Below, piece after piece: positions 36,656 to 48,190 of a stretch of DNA of 64,000 nt. The position numbers were made by a program, and so were the translations under genes. Origin of the DNA: Todiramphus chloris collaris (taxonomy: Eukaryota > Chordata > Aves > Coraciiformes > Alcedinidae); contig JANVCC010000022.1 in assembly GCA_025345505.1 (NCBI GenBank), positions 30,133,155-30,197,154 of the forward strand, read 5' to 3'. Numbering within the stretch: the stretch's first letter is position 1; each line of letters starts with the position of its first letter. A model generated the notes under the pieces. That model saw nothing but the letters and a program-made list of their open reading frames with translations, did no database searches and was not told the DNA's origin.

Positions 36656-38485
36656 CCCATCCAAATGCCTTCTGTCTTTCCTAACCTGATTCTCCTACTC
36701 AGTAAGGAGTTACTTTACAGTTTCAAATTGCACATCCTGATCCTCACCTACAAGGCTGTCCATACCCACCATTTTCATAACCCCCTGTGCTCAGAACATC
36801 TTTCCATCCCATCAATCCTTCTCAAGTTCGATTGTTTGAGGAACAAAAAGGTGGAGGAGATTCCCTGTTTGGCCATATCATATTCTCTATCCACCAGCAG
36901 GAACAGAAACAGATGCTTAATTACTCAGAGTCATTAAAAATCTTCCAAAAGATTTTGCAGGAGAAGACTTCTTACCCACAAGCCTCCTGGTCAAATTACA
37001 GCAGAGTAAAAGGCAGTTTACTCAGCGTAGCTGTTGACAAATATTATTATGTACTGCCTTATTTACAGCCAAGATAGTGGCATTTCAATGTCAGATTAAG
37101 TTTTTATTATCTTGCTATGATTATAGAATATTGATATTGTCATAGCACCTGTAAATCATCATTATTAGGTCAAGCCCAAGGGAGGCAGATGCAGTGTAAC
37201 TATGGGCATTGGCAGTTTGTATCCCGATGTCATGAGTTGAAGAACAAGGTAACCCAAAGAGTAACTAAGTAGCTTCACAGAGGTGCTATGGGTCTTAAAG
37301 TTTTTAAGATTATTTATACCTGCTTGTCTCTGTTATTTGCAGACTAAGAAATACCACAAATAAATGGGCCTTTAAGGTTGTTTCTCGTTCCCCTGTTACT
37401 ACACAGCCAGACAAACACCTGGATCTTTCAAAGCAAAATGGCTGGAGTTATCTTGTTGCTTTTTTATACTCTTAAAAATATTTAGCTCTTCTCACACACC
37501 AACGGAGCAGAAGCAGCTGCTCAGGCCTTGATTAAGCAAAGTCTATATATAACTCTTGGATAGAGAACCAAGACAAAGTTTTCTGAGATGTCCAAGGACT
37601 TCTCTAAGCAGTAAATATCCTTCCAGAGTTCGAGTAGTTTGCTGCACCCACTGGAGAAATATCGAGTCCAATGTAAGAGTAAATGACCACACCATACAAA
37701 ACAAAGGATCTCGTAAAGTCTGGCATGTCAATATTTTCTTTACTATCTTTCTAGAGAGTAAATACGTTGAAGGGAAAATGACTTAAAAATAATCTTATCC
37801 ATTTCCTCTTTGGCCTGTTGCTGAATGTAGAAATTAAGGTGAGATCCAGTAATTAATTTTACAGAGACTCTGACAACTCTGTCTCCAAAATCTTCCTGTC
37901 CCTCCCATCCCTTTCTTAGCCAGATCTGATTAAAGAAAAAAAAAAGGTTTCTTTGTTCCTTGTCTACCTCTCCTGAAAGAAATCTCAGCCCTCTTCTGGT
38001 CTAACTCCTGCTCTTCCCCCAGCACTAAGTTTGCATCACAGCATCAAATATCCTCTCCCGATCATCATACAGACCAAGTCCTCATCTTGTCCCCTCTGAG
38101 GCTCTCTTTCTCACCCAGTGTCTGCTCTTCCTCTTTCCCTAACAGAGCCCCTCAGTGAAGAAATCTCCACAACAGCTTTCTCACCCAAACCTCCCTTTGC
38201 TCTCCTACTTTTCTCAGATGAAAGTAATTTCTTTCCCTCTGTTGTGCTGGTTGCTCTTCACCTCTCTTTTTAGATGCTTTACTAATACCATTAAAGGGAT
38301 TGAGTGAGTATTTTGTTTGATGGATTTTTCTATTTGAAGTAATGCTGTGAAGGGAACTCAGGATACTTTTTGTGTGAAAAAGTATTTTAAAAATGAATAT
38401 TTTCTTCTATAGACATTTGGGCCTGGGCACAAAAGTGTTATACCAGTGAGTTCAAGTTGGCACGAAAAGGAACAGCACTTTTAAG
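36656..38485. other. Upstream intergenic DNA, no feature seen
   Basis: AT-moderate DNA between the TFCP2L1 promoter region and the polypurine array. I see no exon, RNA gene or LINE. A 90-codon open frame at 36665-36937 (+) has no recognisable domain. Confidence 0.8.
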
Positions 38486-38585
38486 NNNNNNNNNNNNNNN
38501 NNNNNNNNNNNNNNNNNNNNNNNNNNNNNNNNNNNNNNNNNNNNNNNNNNNNNNNNNNNNNNNNNNNNNNNNNNNNNNNNNNNNN
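38486..38585. other. Assembly gap (100 N)
   Basis: Exactly 100 N, the usual placeholder for a gap of unknown size. It adjoins the polypurine array. Confidence 0.99.
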
Positions 38586-38863
38586 AAAGGGAAGGGAAAA
38601 GGGAAGGGAAAAGGGAAGGGAAAAGGGAAGGGAAAAGGGAAGGGAAAAGGGAAGGGAAAAGGGAAGGGGGAAGGAAGGGGGAAGGAAGAAGGGAAGGAGG
38701 AAGGGAAGGAGGAAGGGAAGGGGGAAGGGGGAAGGGAAGGGGGAGGGAAGGGGGAAGGGGGAAGGGGGAAGGAGGAAGGGAAAGGGAAAGGGAAAGGGAA
38801 AGGGAAAGGGAAAGGGAAAGGGAAAGGGAAAGGGAAAGGGAAAGGGAAAGGGAAAGGGAAAGA
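38586..38863 (+). repeat. Polypurine microsatellite (GGGAAA/GGGAAAAGGGAA)n
   Basis: 278 nt without a single pyrimidine on the plus strand. Phases of GGGAAGGGAAAA give way to interrupted GGGGGAAGGAAG units and then to a regular GGGAAA array. It borders the 100-N gap at 38486-38585, so the true array is probably longer. Frames across it encode only artefactual (GK)n or (PF)n repeats. Confidence 0.97.
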
Positions 38864-41800
38864 CAAACCCCCCAGACAATGACAACAAAACCCCGAACAC
38901 AAAACCTTCAAGTATTAATACCTGCAGTTTCAGTTAAAGATGTTATTGCCCTGAAAGTTCATTCTGTTGCTTCGCTGGTCATTACAATCCCTTTAGGTAA
39001 GCACCGAGAGGAAAAGATGTATGACTTTCATCTGTTTGCTGGAGAGTCAAGAGGTTTAGAGCCACTTCTTGGCACTTAGAGCCAACCTAGTAGACTTTGC
39101 ACTGAAGTGACTGAGGTACAGTCACCTATTCTGTTGCCTTTTTCCTCTGGAAAGAAGGTGTTTCCATTAGCCAAGGGGCTAAAGGGATGTGAGCATGTGA
39201 GCATTATAACACTGCAGAGGTGACTATGTAAAAGCTCAGATCGGTAGAAGTAATTAAGCACTTAACTTCCACAAATTCAAAGGAAACACAGCATCTCTAT
39301 ACCTTTCTGAATTCCACCACAAACATCTGGATTGCTTCTGAAAATTCTAACAGGAGCTTCTACATCAGATAAGCAATTTTGTGTTCATGAAGCCCAAAAT
39401 AAACCTAAAAGATCACAGCTGAACATTATACTGTATTGAAGAGCTTCCAAAAGCTGCCATTAACTCATTATGGCATTAGTCAAGATTATTCAGGGATTAC
39501 TCCAGCTCTCTTCTGATGTATGGGCCATAGAGTTATATCCTGTCTGGATGAACTGCAGGGATCTGAAATGAGGTGCAGAGACTTGGGAAGACTTACTGGG
39601 ATGGTCACCCAAGCACTGAATATGCTTTAAGAATAAAAAATAAATCAGTATGGTGCCTTTTGTTTTTCTTCTGTGTGTATTTTAGTTCACAGGTTTCCAG
39701 CTTCTGACTTAGGCATCCTTAGGGGAACTATATTTAAGTAGGGTCTGCAAGATAGGAAAAGTGTCTGTACTGTGACTATTTAATTTGCTCTACCATCTCT
39801 GGAAAACACCAGAAAACACTAGAAAGAAGGGAAACTACAAGGTTTTAATCAACTGCAATGTTATGAATGAAGAAAGGAACAGCTTTTATATAACCCTTAT
39901 TGTTCTAAAAGCTGGAAAATCATTGCTTTGCCTTTGACAGGGTTTGGGACAGCTTCCAGTGGCAAGTGTAGGCTTTCCTGGGTAGTTCACTGACCCCTAA
40001 GGTCTCCTCATCCATCCTGTGCAGTTCCACTTTTCAGATGGAAACCAGTGTAGATGGGTTCCCACTACCACCTACTGAACAGCATCTCAGAGCATAACAG
40101 GTGGCCAGCAATTCAGGGCAATGGCTACCACTACGGGTATGAAGGCAGTCTCAGTGTTACAGCTGAGAAGGAGGAAACTGGAAAAAGAGAACTGGAAAAA
40201 CTGAGAATGAACAAGGTCTTGAAAATGTGCCTTAGAGTGAAAGAAACAAGGAGCTTAGTTTGGTTTTACCCAGAGGAAGATTAACAGGTGACTCAAACAT
40301 AGTCTATAAATACTTACATGGGAAATCAACATTTCATAACAAATGCTCCTAAACCTCTCAGCAAAGATACAAGAGCCAGGGAATAAACACTGCAAATTAA
40401 TAAACTGAGGCTAAGAATAGACTGTACAATTTAGCAAGGAATTAATCAACCACAAGTGCAGCTTTCCCAGAATTTGTGGTTTAAGCCCCCTTTCCCCATT
40501 TTCTAAATGTAAATCAAGACAAAACTTTCCTCCTAAAGAAAAAAAAGTCGAACAGAAAGTAATTAATTTTGGTCCTGTGTCCAATGTGACAGAGGAGAAC
40601 AAAGATGCTCATGAGGACCCATTCTATCTTTATGATCTCTGACGTTGCCTCACCAAATGCTTCCAAATGCCTTCCTATTACAGTCACCTCTCTGTTCTAC
40701 CTTGTGTGTCTAAGGCAAAGTGTCCCATTCCCTGACAGCCAAACTGCCAGCAACGCTCATATGTCGTGATGTGCTGTCAACACAATCATCCTGACACAAT
40801 GAGAACCGCATTAACTGAACTTAATGCTAAACAAATATCAGGAAGAATATTGCACAGACCGGCTTATTTATTTTCTTATTCAAGTCATTCATTAAAACCC
40901 TCACCATTTCCTCACTTATCAGAGGTCACCATCAAATTCCAGCTGCCACTGAATTTCCAGGCACAGCCAAGCACTGATGAATCCACGAGGTCTTTTTGCC
41001 ACAGAAATTAAGTCTCATTTGCAAGCTTTCCCCAATGTCATATAAATCATTTTGACTGTCCTGATTTTTATCAGCAGCATCAACATTTTTTTTTTTTTTC
41101 CTGGTGAACATTTCTTTTAAAATCATTTTGTTGTGGAAACAGAAAATATTTACACAATGAGGATGATCAATGATTGGATGACAAAATAAGTGCTTTTTAA
41201 GTGCTCATTATACATCTATTGGCATTGGTCGTCTCATTGTGAGCTACAGGCTGCAATTCCGGGGACCGGCACTCTCTCCGATGGAGCCGCACAGTAGCTG
41301 TGTTTACATTGCTGCAAGAGAGGCCTCTGGAGCCAGCAGTGCTGCTAGGAAAGCAGCACATGTCTTTTAAAAATAAAAGAAATAACAACAACAAAAAAAA
41401 ACCCAACATGTCCTTTTTGGCCAGCAGCAGACACTGGCTCTGCAAACAGCTGTGCCGGGTACGCGGTTGGTTACGGTCCCCCAGGCTGAGGTCACTGCGA
41501 GCGCTGCCCACTCCGAGCAGCCTCTGCTGTCCTGCCCACCGCCCCCTAACCGCATCTGTCCCTGCAGACACCGGGCCAGCGGAGCAAGGGGGACCCTCAC
41601 CACCCGCTGCTTTGCAGGGAGCGGTGGCCAGAGGCAACACACTGTTACCCAGGGTCAAAACCAGGCCTGCTCTGCTCACAACTCCTCTGTTTGAGGAAGC
41701 TTTGCTTCACGGCAAAAAAAAATCGTAGACGAGACAAAAATATCTGTGACAGCTGCACGTATCCCACATCTGCCCACCAGCCTGGTTTGCCATCCTACCC

Positions 41801-42019
41801 CAAACACTGGTGTCGGCTCAACCAAGGAGTGGAAGAGGAAGGATGGAGCAGCCAGGGGCCAGGCTTCAGCAGGGACTGCTTAAACCAGCTTTGCCAGAGA
41901 GGCGGGTGTGTGAAAGCACAGGAAGAAATGCCAGAAGATTCTGGTCAGTAGATCCCACAGATCAAGGCTGTGTCCTCTCCTCATGGAAAGAGAGTCTGAA
42001 AAACTGGAACAAGAGGCAG
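38864..42019. other. Intergenic DNA, no gene seen
   Basis: Mostly AT-moderate, with a GC-richer patch at about 41.2-41.9 kb that has frames open on both strands but no recognisable protein. A 15-nt T-run lies at about 41086-41099. Confidence 0.8.
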
Positions 42020-42800
42020 AAGGCACCCTCTGCAAATTTGCAGACAACACCAAATTAGGTGGGGCAGTTGGCATGGTGAGCACCTGTGCTTCAACCCAGC
42101 AGGACCTTGGAAAACTTGTGGCCAACAACCTCGGGTGGCTTAGCAGAGACTTGTGACATCTGCACTGAGATCGATTAATCCCAAATATCAATCAGTTCAG
42201 GCTGGGAACCAACTGGTTGAAGAGCAGCCTTATTTAGAAGGATCTGTGGGTTATCTTGAAAGTCAGCTTAAGAGGACACAACAGTTCCCTCACACCACAA
42301 ATGAGGCAAACCACTCCTCATAATACAGGAGATCGAGGGAAGTTATCAGGGACCTTCTGCTTGGTGCTGGTAAGACTGTACCTGTTTGAGCCTCTCATTG
42401 CAGAGGGAGATGGAGAAGCTGGGTAGGATGCAGCAGGAGAACTGCTAAAATACTGAGGCCTAGAGCACTTATCCCGTGAGGAGACCTTGAGGGTTTCAAG
42501 CTTACTGTGTCTGGTGGTGATGATGAAGTTAAGAGTGGATGTCATAGTAGCCCACAAGTTATGAAAAGGCAGTTAAAATGATGGAGCTGAAGCCTACTCA
42601 GTAGCAGCAGTGATCAAGGCAATAGCCAGAAGATGTAACTTGGGGATTAGGTTGAACATCAGGAAAAACTTTTTCACCAGAGGACTGGAACAAGTTACCA
42701 GATAGGCTGTGGCATCTCCATCCCTGGAGGTATTCAAGAATGAAGCGACAGAGACATGGTTGGCTCAATCCATTGTAGGGTCCAGCCCTGTTTTGGGGTG
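42020..42800 (+). mobile_element. Diverged CR1-like LINE fragment
   Basis: Successive CR1 landmarks occur in order: CTCTGCAAATTTGCAGAC (the KFADD region of reverse transcriptase), the GGACCTTGGAAAACTTG block, GGAAAAACTTTTTCACC, and CATCTCCATCCCTGGAGG. Reading frames are lost and the typical 3' tail is not recognisable, which suggests an older subfamily. Confidence 0.75.
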
Positions 42801-45800
42801 GAGGCTAGATTAGAGACATCCAGAAGAGGTCCATTCCTACCAACATTTCAACAAGTCTATGAAATCCAGCCGCAAGGGACGCTGACACAGGTTTTACTGT
42901 GCCTCAAAGTCCTGTTCCTGATCAAGACAATGTCCAAGTCTCACCACACAGGTAAAGCCCAAGCACATATGGGATGTCTACAGCTTCCCATTTTCTGAAG
43001 AAGTTTATAGTAAAAGATCTCAGTGCTGCTCTGCTGCATGTGGTCTTCTGCCCTATTGACACTTCTAAGCAAAAAACATCTGAAAAGTGGTTATTTTTAA
43101 CTCTGGAGGAAAGGCATTATTATAATTTGGACTTGGCAAAGCAACAATGACAAGCCACTGCATCCTCTCCAATGTAAACTCCTCAAACATGAAATGATTC
43201 CAGGATAATAATTAGACACAGCTGATCATGTAGAAAGATCTGAAATGCTCCACCCCAGGACATTTATCTTTTGTAGGACAGCATAAAGCATGAAGAAGTA
43301 CATCACAGTGCCTTTCATCTCCCCTTAAACACTTTAGAGACAGTTTCAATTCCTTGAAAAGAAAACATTTTAAGACCCTTCATGTACTCAAAATGTCTTT
43401 CAGAGTCCCTCAGAGAACTTTTTGTGCCTTAGCAGAATCACAGTTTACAGCTCACAAGACCACTAGTCCTTCACAAATACTATGACTTGTAAAAGTTCAA
43501 AATACAAAAGAACAATGAGCATCCTAATATTCGGTCTGTGCTTCAAAGCACTCTTCCATCAAATGAGGTTTTTCTTACAGAAATGCTCTAGTTAGGTGAT
43601 TCACACAACAACTTCATAGGCAAGAAGAAGATAAACTGGGAAAAGCCGTGTGGTTTTCTTGTTAACAACGTACATTCTGACTGTAATTATTCCCAACTGG
43701 AATATCCATACATAAAAGCAATTTTGTAGTGACAGTAATTTGTACATTTATTCTAACAACATGTTATTCCCTTAATTTTTATAAAGGTAATTTAAGAACA
43801 TTTTATTGCATTTGCCCAGCAATTCCTAAGTCTAATAATGAAGCATCCCAAGTCCCCTGCAAAGTAAGGGAAGGTGAGGCGAGTAGAGGCTCATTTTTAC
43901 TGACTAGTTGCAAAAGCATTTACTTCCTCAATATTTCTTTATCCCACCCCCCATATCTCAGATTTCCTGCTTGTACAAGGTATCAACTCTCGTCTCTGCA
44001 AGTCCTGTGGGGCAAGTTCATATATTTGTATCAACTTCACATGGTGACACACAGTGTGGATGCACCCTACACATGCAAATATCCTACCACCATTAGGTAA
44101 CAAGCGAGCGGTCTTACCTTACAGGTGAGGAAACTGAAGGAGGTACTAACTTCCCATCACCAAGACAGTGACAGATGTGTGAATAAATCCAAAGGTCATG
44201 GGTCCCAGTCTATAAAGTCTGTTTCTCCTTATTAGCCATATGGTTAGACCAGGGAGAGGCCATCTCTTTCAAGATACTGAAGTCTGCAACTTTGTTTTCT
44301 TCTTCTGTATTGCAGGGATAAACTGAAGAATTGCTCAACAAAAATTAGTGGAGTTACACAAATGTAAAAGCCATGTAGATGGAAGAAGGCTCAGACTCTT
44401 TCTCTTTCCACAGCAGCAGTAGGGTACATTGACTGTTCTTTACAATAACCTTAGTGAGATCAATAGAAATTTGTCACTTCTAGCTCTTTCCCACATGACC
44501 TGAGGCCATTGTCCTTGGAGGGTTTTAAGACACTGCTGTTTCTAAATATTTTAAGACAAATCAGCACCAATTTAAATCCCTTTAATACACAAACCATCTG
44601 ATCACTAGTGTACCCCTGTGTTCATAAAGACTTCCTGGAACAGTATGGGATGGCAGTCTGAGGGCATGAACCATAATGAATATCCTCAGATAAGATGATC
44701 TCAGTGACCAAAGCACAGAACTGTTATGGTCTCCTCCCAAACCAAGGCTTGTCAGTTTGTTTTTGTAGTGAAATAGCTAAACTCACTGCAAAACTCTCCT
44801 GGGGACCACTGCTATAACTTTTCCCATGATGTAGTTAGACAAGGTCAGGGGCAGTTCAGACACACAGCATTCAGCACTGCTAGCTATAGCATGGCAATAG
44901 CTACCTATTTCTTGTCTCCTTTAGGTTTGATTGCAGAGCAGCTGTTGGACTAGAGAGACACCAGACACTGAGGATACAGCTCACTGTACTGAGCAGAAAC
45001 TATAATCTTCAGTAGGACTTATCACAGGCTAGAAGCTATCCCATATTTTATAGGAAAGACAAGCCTCAGACTCGCAGAGGACATTTTCCTTCATTCTACT
45101 TTAATCAATCACTGCCAATTAACAAACATTTAGTTTCAGCTCGAGGAAGGAAAGACAGAATAATTATGTTCTGAGACAGACATCCCATCAGTTTCTCCAG
45201 ACCTATTAACCACCTCAGATAAATTGGCAATCAATTAACTGAGATTGAAAAGTCTAACGCACAAACCATCTTCTCTACAATCCTCTTTACTCCCATCTCC
45301 AGAGCCAGGATGACACAAAACTGCTACTCAACTTCTGCATATGTTAATATAAATGGAACATTACCCTGTCCATAAAACAATAAAGCCCAGGACATGGGTT
45401 CCTCTGACACTGAAATACAACATGGGCTTGTTCCCAAGAAAGGAACAAAATAAGCTGCTCCTGATGTATCTGTTTATAAGGCATCAGGTAAACAACTCTA
45501 TTATCACAGAATAGTTAAATTAAGTTATATACTCTTACACACGTTCAAGTTGCCCATTGTAAAATAAATCTGCAGTCTTGAAGATAGGTTATTCTTGATG
45601 GATTAAAGATGTGAAAAATACACATAACAGTGTGAAATAGGAGGATAAGGTTGTTGTAGTTTTAGGTGCTTACAAGGTGTAGGTCTGCCTTTCTTGTTGA
45701 TTTAATGTAAAGATTTGTTTAGGTTGGGATGCAGAGTGTCCTAGACTCCCTGGACTGTGACAGTGAGATCTCACTTTCTATAAACACTGGTGATTAATCA

Positions 45801-46160
45801 GTTGCACCCTGCCAAACATCTGCTTTCATTTATCAAAACAAGGTTAAGAAACTTGATCGTAGTTTATAAACATCTCTTGGGAAGGGACTTCTTGTAACAC
45901 AAGCAGAAGGGAGGCAGTAATGCTGAGCGGGAAGCTGACCCCATCCAGCAGTGTCCAGCTCATAGCACCTGGTGCAAGCGACAGCAGTCACTGAGATTAT
46001 TACGTGAGACAGCACCATTATTTTTATCATGAATAAATAGAATGAACCAGTGACATAATCTACTCGGTAATGTCAAGCAGTTAGATCGATACCTAATCTT
46101 CATATCTGCTTTTCAATAGTCTCCATTTATTCGGAGTGCTTAGCTTTTGATTCTGTTATT
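42801..46160. other. Intergenic DNA with one MIR relic
   Basis: Apart from the MIR-like fragment near 44.1 kb nothing is recognisable. The block is AT-moderate and could contain conserved non-coding elements that cannot be identified without alignment. Confidence 0.8.
44114..44225 (+). repeat. MIR SINE fragment
   Basis: TTACAGGTGAGGAAACTGAA is close to the MIR core. It is followed by AGGTACTAACTTCCCATC, a gapped middle part, and GGTCATGGGTCCCAGTCT in the place of the MIR tail. Confidence 0.6.
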
Positions 46161-47270
46161 ATAGAATCATAGAATGGTAGGCATTGAAAGAACCTCTGGA
46201 GATCATCGGGTCCAACCCCCTGCCAGTGCACTAACAACACCTAGGGCAGGCTGCACAGGAACAGACGCAGGCAGGTCTTGAAAGTCTCTAGAGAAGGAGA
46301 CTCCACAACCTCTCTGGGCAGCCTGTTCCAGGCTCTGTCACTCTCACAGTAAAGAAGTTTTTCCTCATGTTGAGGTTTCATGTTCATGTTGTGTTTCACC
46401 TTGCTACCATTACCTCTCATTCTATCACAGGGCACAACTGAAAAGAGGCTGGCCCCTTCTACCTGACACCACCCTTCAGATGTTTGTAAACATTGATATG
46501 GTCCCCTCTCAGTCTTCTCTTTTCCAGGCTAAACAGTCCCAGGGCTGTCAGACTTTTCTCATAAGACAAATGTTCCAGTCCCTTAATCATCTTTGTATCT
46601 CTCTTCTGGACTCTGTCTAGTATTTCACTGTTCCTCTTGAGCTGGGGAGACCAGAACTGAACACATTACTCCAGACGTAGTCTCACTGGTGCAGAGAAGA
46701 GGGGGAGGAGAAGCTTCCTCAACCTGCTGGCCACTCTTTTCTTTATGCACCTGAGGATACTATTGGCCTTCCTGTCCACAAGGGCACATTGCTGTTCCAT
46801 GGATAACTCATTGTCCATCAGGATGCCAAGGTCCCTCTCCATGGCACTGCTTTCCAGTGGGTTTACCCCTAACCTGTACCAGTACAAGGTGTTGTTCATC
46901 CCCAGGTGTAGGACTCTACACTTGTTGAACTTCATTAGGTTTGCCTTTGCCCAGCTCTCCAGTCTGTCCAGCTCTCACTGGATGGCAGCACAGCCTTCTG
47001 GTGCATCAGCCACTCCTCCCAGTTCAGTATCATCAGCAAACTTACTGAGGGTACACTATCCCTTCATCCAGGTCATCGATGAAGATGTTGAATAAGACTG
47101 GACCCAGAACAGACCCCTGGGGACCACCACTACTTACAGGTCGCCAGCTGGACTCTGCACCACTGGTCACAACCCCCTGAGCTCTGTTGTTCAGCCAGTT
47201 CTCAACCCATCTCACTGTCTGCTCTTCTAACCCACACTTCCTGAGCTTAACCCACACTTCCTGAGCTTAT
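46161..47270 (-). mobile_element. CR1 LINE, 1.1-kb 5'-truncated copy
   Basis: On the minus strand it runs from the reverse-transcriptase palm (the segment 47257-47042 reads [18 protein letters not shown] then IDDLDEGI) through the ORF2 C-terminus (46935-46666: KFNKCRVLHLGMNNTLY, then SMEQQCALVDRKANSILR) to the 3' tail at 46161 (GATTCTAT). The frame breaks between the two segments, so it is dead. The 3' 270 bp is very similar to the copy at 59515-59777. Confidence 0.95.
47231..47269 (+). repeat. 20-bp tandem duplication at the 5' edge of a CR1 copy
   Basis: CCCACACTTCCTGAGCTTAA is present at 47231-47250 and again, except for the final base, at 47251-47269, at the 5' truncation point of the minus-strand CR1. 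Confidence 0.9.
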
Positions 47271-47932
47271 ACACACCACTTGTGCTTTTTGTTCTTCAAA
47301 TACATAAAATAAATGATTTTTGAGTTCTTCTGCATGCAGAGTTCTTGTCTGGACTTTCCTAATCTTAGCAGTGAATAAAATTACATGGTTTTAATCCAGC
47401 AAATTCAAGCATAAACCACGTTGTAGAATGGTCTGTAACATTGGTGCTAGTGTTCAGCATAACCTGGAATCCATAGGGAATTCCAGAAGAAAATCCATAT
47501 TGTGATAATATTTACAGAAGAGGAGGGATGGACTCCTTAAGTAGCTTTCTAACTGTCCAAAGCAAAGGAATCAAGCTGTAAAAAATGTGACAATATGAGG
47601 AGATGGCTCTTGGTGGAGGCCATCAGAATGGCACACCAGGTGTTACCCCAGCTCAGAAGCAGGGAGTTGGGAACAGTCACAGGCTGGCACCTTTTAGACA
47701 AAAGAAATGTGCTTTTAGTAAAGGTAACTTCTTAGCTAGGCCTCTTAATCTTAAATATGAATAATTTATCACTACAGCTTTCTCCAGCAGTACTTAGAAA
47801 AATGTAAAATCTGATTAAATACACAGAAGACAAAAAGATTGACCAAGTGACACAAACTGAGGAAGATGTGTAAGAGATGCCAAATCTCCTAGCTTGGAGG
47901 AAAAAAGCAAAAAAGATTTTTCAAAGTGTGTT

Positions 47933-48190
47933 TTAGAATCATAGAATCTAGAATTTAGAATTATTTAGGTTGGAAAAGACCTCTAAGATCACTGAGTCCA
48001 ACCATTAACCTAGCAGAGCCAAGGCCACTACTGAACCATGTCACTAAGCACCACTTCTACACATTTTTAAATACCATCAGGGACAGTGACTCAACCACTC
48101 CCCTGGGCAGCCCATTCAAGGGCTTGACAAAACTTTTGGCGAGGAAATTTTTCCTAATGTCCAATCTAAACCTCCCCTCAACTGCTTTAA
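47933..48190 (-). mobile_element. CR1 LINE 3' fragment
   Basis: On the minus strand it contains AGGTTTAGATTGGACATTAG, GGCTGCCCAGGGGAGTGG, TTGGACTCAGTGATCTTAG and TCTTTTCCAACC. The terminal ATGATTCTA tail is imperfectly repeated (TAGAATCTAGAATTTAGAAT on the plus strand). Confidence 0.9.

Noticed and set aside
35796..36664. Several overlapping long frames on both strands (up to 210 codons) around the CpG island
   Set aside because: They are Pro/Arg/Gly/Ala-rich in every frame, as expected where GC-rich DNA lacks stops. Only the exon 1 segment matches a known protein.
36665..36937. Frame whose text (LHILILTYKAVH) faintly recalls the end of LINE reverse transcriptases
   Set aside because: The resemblance covers about ten residues only and no LINE nucleotide landmarks surround it.
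38438..38911. Frames of 139-157 codons across the gap and polypurine tract
   Set aside because: The products are (GK)n or (PF)n translations of a simple repeat plus unknown residues.
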